DNA of 42,608 bases from Bacillota bacterium (GTDB lineage Bacteria > Bacillota > Negativicutes > Sporomusales > Sporomusaceae), in the NCBI GenBank assembly GCA_017889705.1, contig JAGGAB010000030.1:1-42608 (forward strand), given 5' to 3'. A program made the translations under genes and the position numbers. Positions 26,157-34,741 of this stretch are shown here, piece by piece. The notes below the pieces were generated by a model. It was given only the letters and a program-made list of their open reading frames with translations, was not told the DNA's origin and did not search any database. The stretch's first letter is position 1. The number at the start of each line of letters is the position of its first letter.

Positions 26157-26456
26157 ATGAAAATTAGTGTTCAATATTGCGGTGGCTGTAATCCTGTTAT
26201 CGATCGATCAAGGATAGTTGCAAAACTGCAGTCCCTTCTGAATAATCAAATTGATATTTCTTATGATTTGGACAGCGATTATGATTTTTTGCTGGTTGTT
26301 GACGGATGCGACGTTGGTTGCAAAGGTCGAATGTTTGCCAAAGATAGCAAAATTGTTTATGTTGCTGGTTTGCTTGTACAAAATGTAGTAGTCAAAAATG
26401 AAGAGGATATACCAAAGGAAATTATAAGACGATTACAAGAAGTCTCTAGTGTATAG
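26157..26456 (+). CDS. Small Cys-rich protein with CGGCNP and DGCxxxCKG motifs
   Basis: The 99-residue cytosolic protein is not a family I can name. YCGGCNPVIDR at 7-17 gives C8 and C11. VDGCDVGCKG at 48-57 gives C51 and C55. The four Cys could bind a metal or Fe-S centre. The N-terminal half looks alpha/beta (LLVVDG strand), perhaps a flavodoxin- or thioredoxin-like mini-fold. GAGGT lies 6 bases before ATG 26157; the in-frame TTG at 26142 is less likely. It sits between rex and nfnAB, so a redox role fits, but this is inference only. Confidence 0.7.
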   Translation: MKISVQYCGGCNPVIDRSRIVAKLQSLLNNQIDISYDLDSDYDFLLVVDGCDVGCKGRMFAKDSKIVYVAGLLVQNVVVKNEEDIPKEIIRRLQEVSSV

Positions 26457-26911
26457 TGGGTCTAGTGTTGAATACGCATAATTGCGTAAAATCGTAATAT
26501 GGATTAAACAGTTTTAGATTTTGTCGCCATTAACTGATTATTTCGATAATATTTCAGCGTACTTGCTACATGAATAGTTTAGAAAACTGGGAAAGTAATG
26601 AGGATTATCTTGAATATTGATGGCAAACATCGTAATTACTGCATATAGAAAATTGCTTTAGGCAAAGTCGTACATCAGACCTACGTCACTTGCGCTAAAA
26701 TGGTTCAAGGAGTCCTGAAATCAATGGTTTTTAACGTGATAATTGAAAATTTATAGAATGATGTATATTATCGTAAGGAGATCTGGAGGCAACACAGCGC
26801 AGATCATTGTTACATTTTAAAGAAAAATTCTGTTGAAGCCAAAGAAAGAAAACCGGTTTTATTGTAAATCGCCGTATTAGTACGAATTTTAATAACAAAG
26901 GGGGGCGTTTT
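26457..26911. other. Gap upstream of nfnAB with possible hbd scrap
   Basis: The first 280 bases show nothing. The 26743 promoter lies here. Near 26838-26875 a frame reads KKTGFIVNRRI, like the PGFIVNR block of 3-hydroxybutyryl-CoA dehydrogenase, and the DNA resembles 23517-23550. It may be a decayed duplicate, but the stretch is short. GATCTG near 26780 pairs with CAGATC near 26800. Confidence 0.3.
26743..26771 (+). promoter_or_regulatory. Candidate sigmaA promoter of nfnAB
   Basis: TTGAAA at 26743-26748, a 17-base spacer and TATTAT at 26766-26771. It lies about 135 bases before the nfnA start. Confidence 0.5.
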
Positions 26912-27763
26912 ATGCCATATAAAATTATAACCAAACGGATGCTGAATGACACGATAGCACTGATGGAAGTTGAAGTGCCGCACATAGCGAAAAAGGCAGA
27001 AGCAGGACAGTTTATTATATTTCGGGTGGATGAGCAGGGTGAGCGCGTTCCATTGACCATAGCGGAATATGATCGCAAAAAAGGCACTGTAACCATTATA
27101 TTCCAGACTGTTGGTGCTTCCACTAAGATGCTCAATGCTTTTGAGGAAGGCGACTACATTCTTGATTTTGTTGGTCCGTTAGGCAAACCGACACACATTG
27201 ACCCGGTCACTAAGCGTGTCTGCGTCGTCGGCGGTGGCGTTGGTAATGCAATCGCGTATCCCCAGGCGAAGGCGCTGCACAACGCAGGCATTGCCGTAGA
27301 TATGATTTCAGGCTTCCGTTCTAAGGATATTATAATTCTTGAGAATGAGATGCAATCTGTTACAGACAACCTATACATTATGACCGACGATGGCACTTAT
27401 GGTGAAAAAGGTCTTGTTACCGAAAAGCTGAAAGCACTTCTTGATGCGGGAACCAAATATGATGAGGTCGTCGCTATTGGCCCAGTAATCATGATGAAAT
27501 TTGTGGCGGCGACTACTAAGCCGTATGGCATTAAGACGATTGTTTCGCTCAACCCGATTATGGTTGATGGAACCGGCATGTGCGGTGGTTGTCGGGTTAA
27601 CGTAGGGGGCGAAACCAAATTTGCCTGTGTAGACGGCCCGGATTTCGAGGCCCATGAGGTTGATTTTGACGAGCTGATGAAACGTAATAGTTTCTATAAA
27701 GAACGCGAGGCACATGATAAAGAACACGTATGTCGCTTAACCGGAGGAAAACGCCATGGCTAA
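26912..27763 (+). CDS. nfnA: NADH-dependent ferredoxin:NADP+ oxidoreductase, small subunit
   Basis: NfnA carries FAD and a [2Fe-2S] centre and handles NADH in the bifurcating Nfn complex (NADH + reduced ferredoxin to NADPH). The 283-residue protein has a flavodoxin-reductase FAD domain (VPLTIAEYD), an NAD domain with VVGGGVGNAIAYPQ, and the C-terminal cluster pattern D219, C224, C227 and C239 (VDGTGMCGGC, FACVDGP), the Asp-plus-three-Cys set of Nfn. AAAGGGGGGC lies about 7 bases upstream. It overlaps nfnB by 8 bases, indicating coupled translation. Alternative family readings (dihydroorotate dehydrogenase electron-transfer subunit) are excluded by the partner gene. Confidence 0.92.
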   Translation: MPYKIITKRMLNDTIALMEVEVPHIAKKAEAGQFIIFRVDEQGERVPLTIAEYDRKKGTVTIIFQTVGASTKMLNAFEEGDYILDFVGPLGKPTHIDPVTKRVCVVGGGVGNAIAYPQAKALHNAGIAVDMISGFRSKDIIILENEMQSVTDNLYIMTDDGTYGEKGLVTEKLKALLDAGTKYDEVVAIGPVIMMKFVAATTKPYGIKTIVSLNPIMVDGTGMCGGCRVNVGGETKFACVDGPDFEAHEVDFDELMKRNSFYKEREAHDKEHVCRLTGGKRHG

Positions 27764-29150
27764 TATGTCTTTGAAAAAACAACCAATGCCGGAACAAGAT
27801 CCGAACATTCGTAACAAAAATTTTAAAGAGGTTGCCCTAGGCTACACTGGCGAAATGGCTGTGGAGGAAGCGCAGCGGTGCTTACAGTGCAAAACAGCGC
27901 CTTGTGTTGCTGGATGTCCAGTGAACGTACGCATTCCGCAGTTTATCGCAAAAGTCACTGCAGGAGATTTTACAGGCGCCTATTCAGAAATTGCCCAGAC
28001 TAACTCCCTGCCCGCTGTCTGCGGACGGGTCTGTCCCCAGGAAAGCCAGTGTGAGGGTAAGTGCGTGCGTGGTATCAAAGGTGAGCCGGTGGCCGTTGGT
28101 CGTCTAGAGCGCTTTGTCGCTGATTGGCAGATGCAAAACGGTAAAGATGAGATTAAACGTCCGGAATCCAATGGACAAAAGGTGGCGGTAGTTGGCGCCG
28201 GACCAGCGGGATTGACTTGTGCGGGTGACCTTGCGAAGCTTGGTTATAGTGTTACCATATACGAAGCGCTGCATACGGCAGGGGGTGTACTGGTTTATGG
28301 GATCCCTGAGTTCCGTCTGCCCAAGGCGATTGTTGCGAAAGAAGTCAATAAACTTAAAGAATTGGGTGTCACCATTGAGAACAACATGGTTATCGGTAAG
28401 ATGAATTCGGTTGACGAGTTGTTCGATGAAGGCTATGAAGCAGTATTCATCGGCTCAGGCGCTGGTCTGCCGAGCTTTATGAATATCCCGGGAGAAAATC
28501 TGCTAGGAGTCTACTCGGCTAATGAATACCTGACCCGTATTAACCTGATGAAAGCTTATTTGAAAGACTATGACACCCCGATTGCGGTGAGCCACAAAGT
28601 CGCTGTGGTAGGCGGTGGTAATGTTGCTATGGATGCAGCTCGTTGCGCTAAGCGCATGGGGGCAGAGGAGGTCTACATCGTCTATCGGCGTTCGGAACAG
28701 GAACTTCCCGCACGCGCGGAAGAGGTTCACCATGCTAAAGAGGAAGGAATTATTTTTAAGGTGCTCAACAACCCTGTGGCCATACTTGGCGATCCGAAAG
28801 GACTCGTCAGCGGTATTGAGTGTGTTGAGATGGAACTGGGTCAACATGATGCTTCTGGGCGCCGCAGCCCTATTCCCAAGGAAGGCAGCAATTTTATAAT
28901 TGACGTTGATACCGTCATCATGTCCATTGGCACCTCGCCCAACCCCTTAATTCGTTCTACAACAACCAGCCTTGAGGCTAATAAGTACGGTTGTCTAATT
29001 GCGGATGAAAGCGGTGCGACAACGAAGGAAGGGGTATTCGCGGGTGGTGATGCCGTGACTGGCGCTGCCACCGTTATTCTCGCCATGGGAGCCGGGAAAA
29101 ATGCCGCCAAGGCCATCGATGTCTACATCAAGGAAAAACATCAACAATAG
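27756..29150 (+). CDS. nfnB: NADH-dependent ferredoxin:NADP+ oxidoreductase, large subunit
   Basis: NfnB is the glutamate-synthase-small-chain-like half of the complex and holds the bifurcating FAD, two [4Fe-4S] clusters and the NADPH site. The N-terminal Cys sets are C42, C45, C50, C54 and C89, C93, C99, C103. FAD motif VVGAGPAG is at 145-152. The NADPH Rossmann motif VVGGGNVAMDAA is at 284-295, and GVFAGGDAVTGAATVI lies near the end. It is 464 residues, the normal length. It lets the cell convert fermentation NADH plus ferredoxin to NADPH, and pairs logically with Rex and ETF enzymes around it. Confidence 0.93.
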   Translation: MANMSLKKQPMPEQDPNIRNKNFKEVALGYTGEMAVEEAQRCLQCKTAPCVAGCPVNVRIPQFIAKVTAGDFTGAYSEIAQTNSLPAVCGRVCPQESQCEGKCVRGIKGEPVAVGRLERFVADWQMQNGKDEIKRPESNGQKVAVVGAGPAGLTCAGDLAKLGYSVTIYEALHTAGGVLVYGIPEFRLPKAIVAKEVNKLKELGVTIENNMVIGKMNSVDELFDEGYEAVFIGSGAGLPSFMNIPGENLLGVYSANEYLTRINLMKAYLKDYDTPIAVSHKVAVVGGGNVAMDAARCAKRMGAEEVYIVYRRSEQELPARAEEVHHAKEEGIIFKVLNNPVAILGDPKGLVSGIECVEMELGQHDASGRRSPIPKEGSNFIIDVDTVIMSIGTSPNPLIRSTTTSLEANKYGCLIADESGATTKEGVFAGGDAVTGAATVILAMGAGKNAAKAIDVYIKEKHQQ

Positions 29151-29402
29151 ATATATATTAATAAGAAAATGGGCTATAGTGGCTGCATAGCCCATACGAG
29201 CACAGACCGGTTAAAAAAGATAAATACTTAATGGAAAGATTTCGATTGTTGGCAGTAAAGATTGATGTATAGGTCACCTGCTTCTAAAGTCGTGCATGTT
29301 GGATAACTTATTGTATTACATGAATTTGGGACTTAACCGATGAACCAGTGCTGTCGCAATGATAAGGGCGAAAAAATAATAAATTATAAATGGGGTGGTT
29401 AA

Positions 29403-30137
29403 ATGAATGAGACAATTGATGTTTTGATGTCCCATATGTCGATAAGAAAATTTACAGAACAACAAATAGAAGGAGATAAATTACATCAGGTTATAAAAGC
29501 TGCTCAGTGGACACCTACTTCCAGTCATTTTCAGGCATTTACTATTATTCATATCAAGGATGCCCAAAAACGTGAGGCTATGGCCGAAATTGCCGGAGGA
29601 CAAAAGTGGGTGAAGGATTCTCCAGTGTTTCTCGTTTTTTGTGCCGATCTATATCGTGCTGAAAAGTACTGGAAAGATGCGGATAAACGAATTTTTTCTA
29701 ACCAGGAAATGTTTATTGTGGCTACTGTAGATGCTGCATTGGCTGCGCAAAAGGCATATATAGCTGCTGAGTCGCTTGGATTGGGAGGGGTATTTGTAGG
29801 AGGAATCAGAAATAATCTTGGAGCTGTAAGTGAATTGCTTAAGTTGCCACAATTGGTTTATCCGATTTTTGGGATGTGCCTCGGATACCCAGCCGAGAAT
29901 CCTGGACAAAAGCCGCGGCTTCCGATTGATGTTATCTATAAAATAGATCAGTATGATGATCAGCAAGATAATGCTTTGGTTGCTTTATATGATAGAGAAG
30001 TGAAGGAATATTATTTGAATCGGACTAACGGGAAAATACAGGATACATGGAGTGAACGGTGCGGAGGGTTTATGATGGAAAAAACGAGGGCGGATGTAAG
30101 CGGTTTTATAAAAGAAAAAGGACTAAATTTAATTTAA
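29403..30137 (+). CDS. NfsA/FRP-type FMN nitroreductase
   Basis: The 244-residue oxygen-insensitive nitroreductase/flavin reductase has HMSIRKF (FMN phosphate), TPTSSHFQAF, and LGLGGVFVGGIRN with LPQLVYPIFGMCLGYP, all typical of the NfsA/FRP group that uses NADPH. The C-terminal RTNGKIQDTW...FIKEKG is the NADPH-binding tail region. GGGGTGG lies just before the ATG. It follows nfnAB (which makes NADPH) with a 252-base gap, so it may be separately transcribed. The substrate is unknown: quinones, flavins or nitro-compounds. Confidence 0.88.
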   Translation: MNETIDVLMSHMSIRKFTEQQIEGDKLHQVIKAAQWTPTSSHFQAFTIIHIKDAQKREAMAEIAGGQKWVKDSPVFLVFCADLYRAEKYWKDADKRIFSNQEMFIVATVDAALAAQKAYIAAESLGLGGVFVGGIRNNLGAVSELLKLPQLVYPIFGMCLGYPAENPGQKPRLPIDVIYKIDQYDDQQDNALVALYDREVKEYYLNRTNGKIQDTWSERCGGFMMEKTRADVSGFIKEKGLNLI

Positions 30138-30258
30138 TGAAAGAACTGACTGCTTAATTTAAGATATTTTTAATTTGCTTAATTATTCATGCGAGTATGG
30201 AGAATATTCGCGATTCTAAGTTTGTTTCTGCCGAGCTTGGCGAAGATTAAAAACGAAT

Positions 30259-30294
30259 GATACAATAATGAATAAAGCGATACGTTTGCGTATT
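30259..30294. promoter_or_regulatory. Upstream activator site 1 of the acd-etf operon
   Basis: GATACAATAATGAATA at 30259-30274 is followed exactly 20 bp later by GATACGTTTGCGTATT at 30279-30294. The arrangement is the same as at 14605-14640. It lies 245 bp before the -24 element at 30504. Confidence 0.6.
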
Positions 30295-30358
30295 AAGAAA
30301 TCATATAGATAGAATATAGCGAGTTTAATGCTTATAAAAAATTGAGACAACAGAAAAT

Positions 30359-30374
30359 GATACAAAATTGAATA
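30359..30374. promoter_or_regulatory. Upstream activator site 2 of the acd-etf operon
   Basis: GATACAAAATTGAATA lies exactly 100 bp after the start of site 1 and 145 bp before the -24 box. It differs from 14705-14720 at one position. Confidence 0.6.
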
Positions 30375-30503
30375 TAACTTTTGAAATGCTGTTTTATTTT
30401 TGAGTCTATGCGTTAAGCGATTTATTATTCGTGATGTCTATTATGCTGTTTATATCAAGTATTGAAAGAAACGAAAGAAGATGAAACGAAACGATTTTAA
30501 TTA

Positions 30504-30519
30504 TGGCATGATAATTGCA
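30504..30519 (+). promoter_or_regulatory. Sigma54 (-24/-12) promoter upstream of the acd-etf operon
   Basis: TGGCATGATAATTGCA matches the -24/-12 consensus with one deviation (T for C in TGGCAC) and equals the module B promoter at 15 of 16 positions. It is followed by a leader of about 400 bases before acd. Confidence 0.82.
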
Positions 30520-30575
30520 AATAGATTGTACAGGTAAGATAAATTAAAAATATATGTATGACAAAGGAGGATTAG

Positions 30576-30662
30576 CTGAAGAAGAAAAAACTTGGCTATG
30601 TGTTGGTAGATAGATTATTAAATCATGGTGCTTTGGAAATCATTTCACTTATGAAAGAGTAA
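30576..30662 (+). other. Possible leader peptide or decayed ORF behind the sigma54 promoter
   Basis: AAAGGAGG at 30563-30570 precedes an unusual CTG (30576) that opens a 28-codon frame (LKKKKLGYVLVDRLLNHGAL and 8 more residues) ending at TAA 30660-30662. The ribosome site is perfect, but CTG starts are rare. Downstream to 30830 the frames are full of stops yet look coding-like, so a gene degraded after the promoter formed is equally likely. Confidence 0.3.
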
Positions 30663-30859
30663 ATCGATTATATTATTAAATGATCAGCCGGATATTAAAC
30701 AAAAAAACATGATACAGGAAAAACTAATCAACGCAAAGATAAATTCATGTTGGTTGTAAGTATTTATGAATCTTAAATACAGTATTTGAGTGCGATTAAT
30801 GATTTGATTGAATATGTATTTGAGTAAACGTTACTTGGCAGTTTAGTTACTGGTTATTT

Positions 30860-30889
30860 TTGCTTCAATATAATCGACTGGTCTATTAA
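30860..30889 (+). promoter_or_regulatory. Operator-like motif over a weak sigmaA promoter (acd-etf)
   Basis: CGACTGGTCTATTA at 30875-30888 recurs exactly at 36452-36465 upstream of the other acyl-CoA dehydrogenase. TATTAA at 30884-30889 could be the -10, with TTGCTT at 30860-30865 as a poor -35 (18-base spacer). GACTGGTC, reverse GACCAGTC, resembles operators of TetR-type repressors; no such repressor gene is in the window. Confidence 0.5.
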
Positions 30890-30935
30890 TTGCATTGTCG
30901 ATTAAATTTAATGACATAAAGGGAGGATTATAATT

Positions 30936-32075
30936 ATGAATTTTGTTTTGAGCCCAGAACAAGAAGGTTTCCGTAAGTTGGTAAGAGAGTTTGCCGAAAA
31001 ATCAATTGCTCCGACAGCGGCGGAACGCGATGAAAAAGAATTATTCTCACGAGAAATTTTTGACGAAATGGGTAAAATTGGTATTCAAGGATTGGCTTAT
31101 CCAGAAGAATACGGCGGTGTAGGAAGCGATTTTGTTAGTTATGCAATTGCGGTCGAAGAAATTTCCCGCGTTTGCGGATCGACAGGAATCGGGCTGTCAG
31201 TACATGTTTCCCTGTGTGCATGGCCGATTTTTAAGTATGGGACTGAAGAACAAAAACAAAAATTCTTACGCCCGCTTGCAGAAGGAACAAAATTGGGTGC
31301 ATTTGGCTTAACCGAACCGAATGCCGGTACTGATGCAGGCGCTGGGTCCACCGTTGCAGTTAAGGACGGCGATAGTTACATTATCAATGGCAGCAAGGTG
31401 TTCAATACCAATGGCGGTGAAGCAGAAATTGAGGTTGTCTTCGCGGCGACTGATAAGGCAGCGGGCTTAAAAGGTATGAGTGCATTCATTGTTGAAAAAG
31501 GGACCCCAGGATTTAGTTTTGGTAAAAAAGAAATTAAAATGGGGATTCGCTCTGCAGTACAACGTGAGTTGGTATTTGAAAACTGCCGCGTACCTGCTGC
31601 TAACTTATTGGGTAAAGAAGGCGAAGGTTTCAAAATAGCAATGGCAGCTTTGGACGGCGGACGTATCGGTGTAGCAGCGCAAGCGCTTGGAATTGCGCAA
31701 GGTGCCATGGAAGAAGCGATTAAATATGCTAAACAACGTGTGCAATTCGGCAAACCGATTGCCAGCTTCCAAGCAGTAAACTTCATGCTGGCAGATATGG
31801 CAATGAAGATTGATGCAGCTAGACTGCTTGTATATCGTGCAGCCTATAATAAATCAAACCACCTGCCATATTCGAAAGAAGCTGCAATGGCCAAAGCGTT
31901 TGCATCTGATACAGCTATGGCGGTTACGACGGATGCTGTGCAGATTTTCGGTGGTTATGGCTATAGCCGCGAATATCCAGTTGAACGGATGATGCGTGAC
32001 GCCAAGATTACCCAGATTTACGAAGGTACTAACCAAGCAATGCGTATGGTTATTGCTGGTTCCATTTTAAGATAA
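30936..32075 (+). CDS. Acyl-CoA dehydrogenase (butyryl-CoA dehydrogenase type)
   Basis: The 379-residue FAD enzyme is of normal length for short-chain acyl-CoA dehydrogenases. Signature [12 protein letters not shown] is near 125. The catalytic base is E363 ([12 protein letters not shown]). EtfB and ferredoxin-fused EtfA follow directly, the arrangement of electron-bifurcating butyryl-CoA or caffeyl-CoA reductase complexes. It would reduce the enoyl-CoA while the ETF couples NADH oxidation to ferredoxin reduction. GGGAGG lies about 10 bases upstream. It is a paralogue of the enzyme at 36730. Confidence 0.92.
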   Translation: MNFVLSPEQEGFRKLVREFAEKSIAPTAAERDEKELFSREIFDEMGKIGIQGLAYPEEYGGVGSDFVSYAIAVEEISRVCGSTGIGLSVHVSLCAWPIFKYGTEEQKQKFLRPLAEGTKLGAFGLTEPNAGTDAGAGSTVAVKDGDSYIINGSKVFNTNGGEAEIEVVFAATDKAAGLKGMSAFIVEKGTPGFSFGKKEIKMGIRSAVQRELVFENCRVPAANLLGKEGEGFKIAMAALDGGRIGVAAQALGIAQGAMEEAIKYAKQRVQFGKPIASFQAVNFMLADMAMKIDAARLLVYRAAYNKSNHLPYSKEAAMAKAFASDTAMAVTTDAVQIFGGYGYSREYPVERMMRDAKITQIYEGTNQAMRMVIAGSILR

Positions 32076-32101
32076 TAGATTTAATGTAGGAGGATTTGAG
32101 A

Positions 32102-32887
32102 ATGGAAATTGTTGTTTGTGTCAAGCAAGTGCCTGACACCACTGAAGTAAAGATTGATCCGGTAACAAATACGCTCATTCGCCAAGGCGTACCGAGTATT
32201 GTTAATCCGTTTGATGTAAATGCTGTAGAGGCGGCTTTGCAGCTCAAGGAGAAACATGGAGGAAAAGTGACTGTCATCTCCATGGGACCGCCGCAGGCAA
32301 AAGATGCACTGAAGGAATGTTTGGCGATGGGCGCAGATTCGGCAATCCTGATCAGTGACCGGGCTTTTGGCGGTTCGGATACCCTTGCTACCAGCTATAC
32401 CTTGGCAGCAGCGATCCGCAAACTTGGCACATACGACGTCATTTTCTTTGGCAAACAGGCTATCGATGGAGATACTGCCCAAGTTGGTCCGGAAACGGCC
32501 GAACATTTGGGCATAGCGCAAATCACCTATGTTGCCAAGATTGATGTCGCGGGCGATACAGTTAAAGCAGACCGTGAACATGATGACGGCTATGAAGTTA
32601 TTGAAGCGAAGTTACCTGTGGTTATTTCTGTAGTAAAATCGATCAATGAACCACGCTTAGCTACTATGAAAGGCATGATGAAAGCGAATCGTACAGAAAT
32701 TCCTGTTTGGACGGCTAAAGACCTTGATGTGGATGAGCAGCGGCTTGGATTGAAAGGATCACCAACGCAAGTTCGCAAAATTTTTTCGCCTGAACATCGG
32801 GGACAAGGGATAATCATTCAAAAAGATATCGCGCGGGAATCAGTCGCTGAATTAATGCAAAAATTATCTGACGCAAAAATTATTTAA
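32102..32887 (+). CDS. etfB: Electron-transfer flavoprotein beta subunit (bifurcating type)
   Basis: The 261-residue EtfB has CVKQVPDTTEV at 6-16, NPFDVNAVEAAL near 35 and GKQAIDGDTAQVGP at 117-130. The last motif marks the FAD-binding beta subunits seen in bifurcating ETFs. AGGAGG at 32088-32093 is 8 bases before ATG 32102; the in-frame TTG 32096 is less likely. It lies 26 bases after acd and 18 bases before etfA, so one operon. The bifurcation claim is family inference. Confidence 0.93.
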   Translation: MEIVVCVKQVPDTTEVKIDPVTNTLIRQGVPSIVNPFDVNAVEAALQLKEKHGGKVTVISMGPPQAKDALKECLAMGADSAILISDRAFGGSDTLATSYTLAAAIRKLGTYDVIFFGKQAIDGDTAQVGPETAEHLGIAQITYVAKIDVAGDTVKADREHDDGYEVIEAKLPVVISVVKSINEPRLATMKGMMKANRTEIPVWTAKDLDVDEQRLGLKGSPTQVRKIFSPEHRGQGIIIQKDIARESVAELMQKLSDAKII

Positions 32888-32905
32888 CGAGGGGGTAACA
32901 GAACA

Positions 32906-34099
32906 ATGGCTGTAAAAGTAACAAATGAATGTATTGGTTGTGGTGCCTGCGTAACTGCATGCCCTTTCGGGGCTATTGAAATGCGCCAGAATAAAGCCTA
33001 TATCACGGAAGCTTGCACGATGTGTGGTGCTTGTGTAGAAACTTGCCCAGTGAAAGCCATTATCCGGGAAGAAGAAAAAAAAGAAGTAGCAATGGACAAA
33101 ACTGAATACAAAGATGTCTGGGTTTATTTGGAGAACGAAGAAGGGAAAATGCGGAATGTAGCCCTTGAATTATTGGGTGAAGGCCGTAAACTGGCTGATT
33201 CTATGGGTCAAAAATTGGCCGGTGTTCTTATTGGTAACAATATTGAAGGCTTGGCTAAAGAAGCTTTTGCTGCAGGAGCTGACCAGGTATATCTAGTCGA
33301 AGCGCCGGAACTTGCCCGTTATAACAACGATGGTTATACAGCTACCGTTGTTGACTTGATCAAATCCTACAAACCATCTGTTATTTTACTTGGAGCGACT
33401 AACAACGGACGGGATCTTGGACCACGTGTCGCTTGTCGTATCGGGACAGGACTTACTGCCGATTGCACCGGGCTTGGCATTGATGAGGAAACGGGCTTAG
33501 TTGCGTGGACTCGTCCTGCTTTTGGCGGTAACATTATGGCGACCATTCTCTGTCCGGACCATCGGCCTCAAATGGGGACCGTGCGGCCGTCGGTATTCAA
33601 ACGCCCAGTGCCGGATTATTCGCGCAGCGGTGAAATTATTCGTGTGCCTAGCAAAGTAAATCCGGCCGACATTCGTGCGAAGATCATCGATATTATCCAT
33701 GTCTGCACTGCCTCTTGCAACCTAGAAGAAGCAGAAATTATTGTATCCGGAGGCCGTGGCCTGGGGATACCGGAAAACTTCTGTTATGTAGAAGCATTAG
33801 CCGAAGTATTGGGCGCCTCTGTAGGGGCGTCGCGCGCTGCGGTAGATGCTGGTTGGAAACCGCCATTGCATCAAGTAGGTCAGACAGGCAAAACAGTAGG
33901 ACCAAAAATTTATATTGCTTGTGGTATTTCCGGAGCTATTCAACATTTGGCAGGCATGTCGTCCTCGGATGTGATCATTGCCATTAACAAGGATCCGGAA
34001 GCACCGATCTTCAATGTTGCAGACTATGGTATTGTTGGTGACATCGTTGAAGTTCTCCCGATTTTGACTGAGGAATTTAAAAAGATCAAAGCAAGTTAA
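32906..34099 (+). CDS. etfA: Electron-transfer flavoprotein alpha subunit fused to 2[4Fe-4S] ferredoxin
   Basis: Residues 1-60 are a ferredoxin domain with C9, C12, C15, C19 and C37, C40, C43, C47. A normal EtfA follows: alpha/beta domain from ~70 and FAD-binding domain from ~275 with SGGRGLG, SRAAVDAGW, QVGQTGKTV and ISGAIQHLAG. This fusion is known from the CarE subunit of caffeyl-CoA reductase, where extra clusters pass low-potential electrons to ferredoxin. It has 397 residues against about 320 for plain EtfA. GAGGGGG lies 10 bases upstream. It ends the acd-etfBA operon. Confidence 0.93.
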   Translation: MAVKVTNECIGCGACVTACPFGAIEMRQNKAYITEACTMCGACVETCPVKAIIREEEKKEVAMDKTEYKDVWVYLENEEGKMRNVALELLGEGRKLADSMGQKLAGVLIGNNIEGLAKEAFAAGADQVYLVEAPELARYNNDGYTATVVDLIKSYKPSVILLGATNNGRDLGPRVACRIGTGLTADCTGLGIDEETGLVAWTRPAFGGNIMATILCPDHRPQMGTVRPSVFKRPVPDYSRSGEIIRVPSKVNPADIRAKIIDIIHVCTASCNLEEAEIIVSGGRGLGIPENFCYVEALAEVLGASVGASRAAVDAGWKPPLHQVGQTGKTVGPKIYIACGISGAIQHLAGMSSSDVIIAINKDPEAPIFNVADYGIVGDIVEVLPILTEEFKKIKAS

Positions 34100-34157
34100 C
34101 TAGAAGGTTATAAAGGCAAAAAGGGGCATGTGGAGGCTCAGGTTTCGACATACTCCC

Positions 34158-34197
34158 TTTTGGTCTTCAAATGCTAATTTGCATTTGAAGACCAAAA
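34158..34197. terminator. Terminator of the acd-etfBA operon
   Basis: TTTTGGTCTTCAAATGC at 34158-34174 pairs perfectly with GCATTTGAAGACCAAAA at 34181-34197, with loop TAATTT. T and A tracts at the base allow either strand. Confidence 0.75.
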
Positions 34198-34367
34198 ATA
34201 AAAATTGTTATTTCCTACATGCAAGCGGCATTATAGAATTTGCATACAAAAATTATAATACTTATTCATACATAAGGGATGGATAAAAATGGTTACCCCA
34301 GACAAGAGTTGCTGGGCGCTTAATAGAGCTGATAAAATGAACCTAATAAGAAACAGATGTGGTAAGT

Positions 34368-34503
34368 GATGAAAGACAAAAATTTGATGCTGCGTTTAAG
34401 CAAGAGGCGATCAAAAAGTATTCGAACAAAGTATAGGCGTAAGGCTGTAGCAGAGGAACTCGGAATACATATTACAACTGGGTTAAAGCAGGGAATAAAA
34501 TGA
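34368..34503 (+). pseudogene. IS3-family OrfA relic
   Basis: The frame reads DERQKFDAAFKQEAIKKYSNKV, with two stops, and resumes as YYNWVKAGNKM after a shift. This matches the start (RRKFDxxFKxEA) and the HTH end (TLYNWVKA) of IS3-type OrfA, with the centre eroded. No OrfB is present. Confidence 0.65.
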
Positions 34504-34624
34504 AATCTGATATTCAAGATGATTATATGGATTTTTTTACAATAGAGTAAGGTTTCAGGAAAGACTCGGGTATAACTATCCAAAAAACTATGAAAAACTT
34601 AATATTTCAGCGTAATTACGTGTC

Positions 34625-34654
34625 TATCCGAACTGGATTGGGTCAGTTCGGATA
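34625..34654. repeat. Perfect 11-bp inverted repeat
   Basis: TATCCGAACTG at 34625-34635 pairs with CAGTTCGGATA at 34644-34654 around 8 bases. It lies ~90 bases before the hydrogenase-like gene and could be an operator, a terminator lacking a T-run or an IS end. Confidence 0.5.
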
Positions 34655-34741
34655 AATTTGACATTCAATCGAGCGTTGCTGCGGGAACTAAAATTACAAT
34701 GGTTATATTTCACAATGCCGAAAAATAAAACATAGGACTGT

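Larger units (their letters stand above)
34100..34741. other. Gap with terminator, IS3 scrap and palindrome
   Basis: Besides the separately listed terminator (34158), IS3 relic (34368) and inverted repeat (34625), the region is AT-rich and shows nothing. No clear promoter for the 34742 gene is visible. A TTGACA at 34658-34663 has no convincing -10. Confidence 0.4.
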
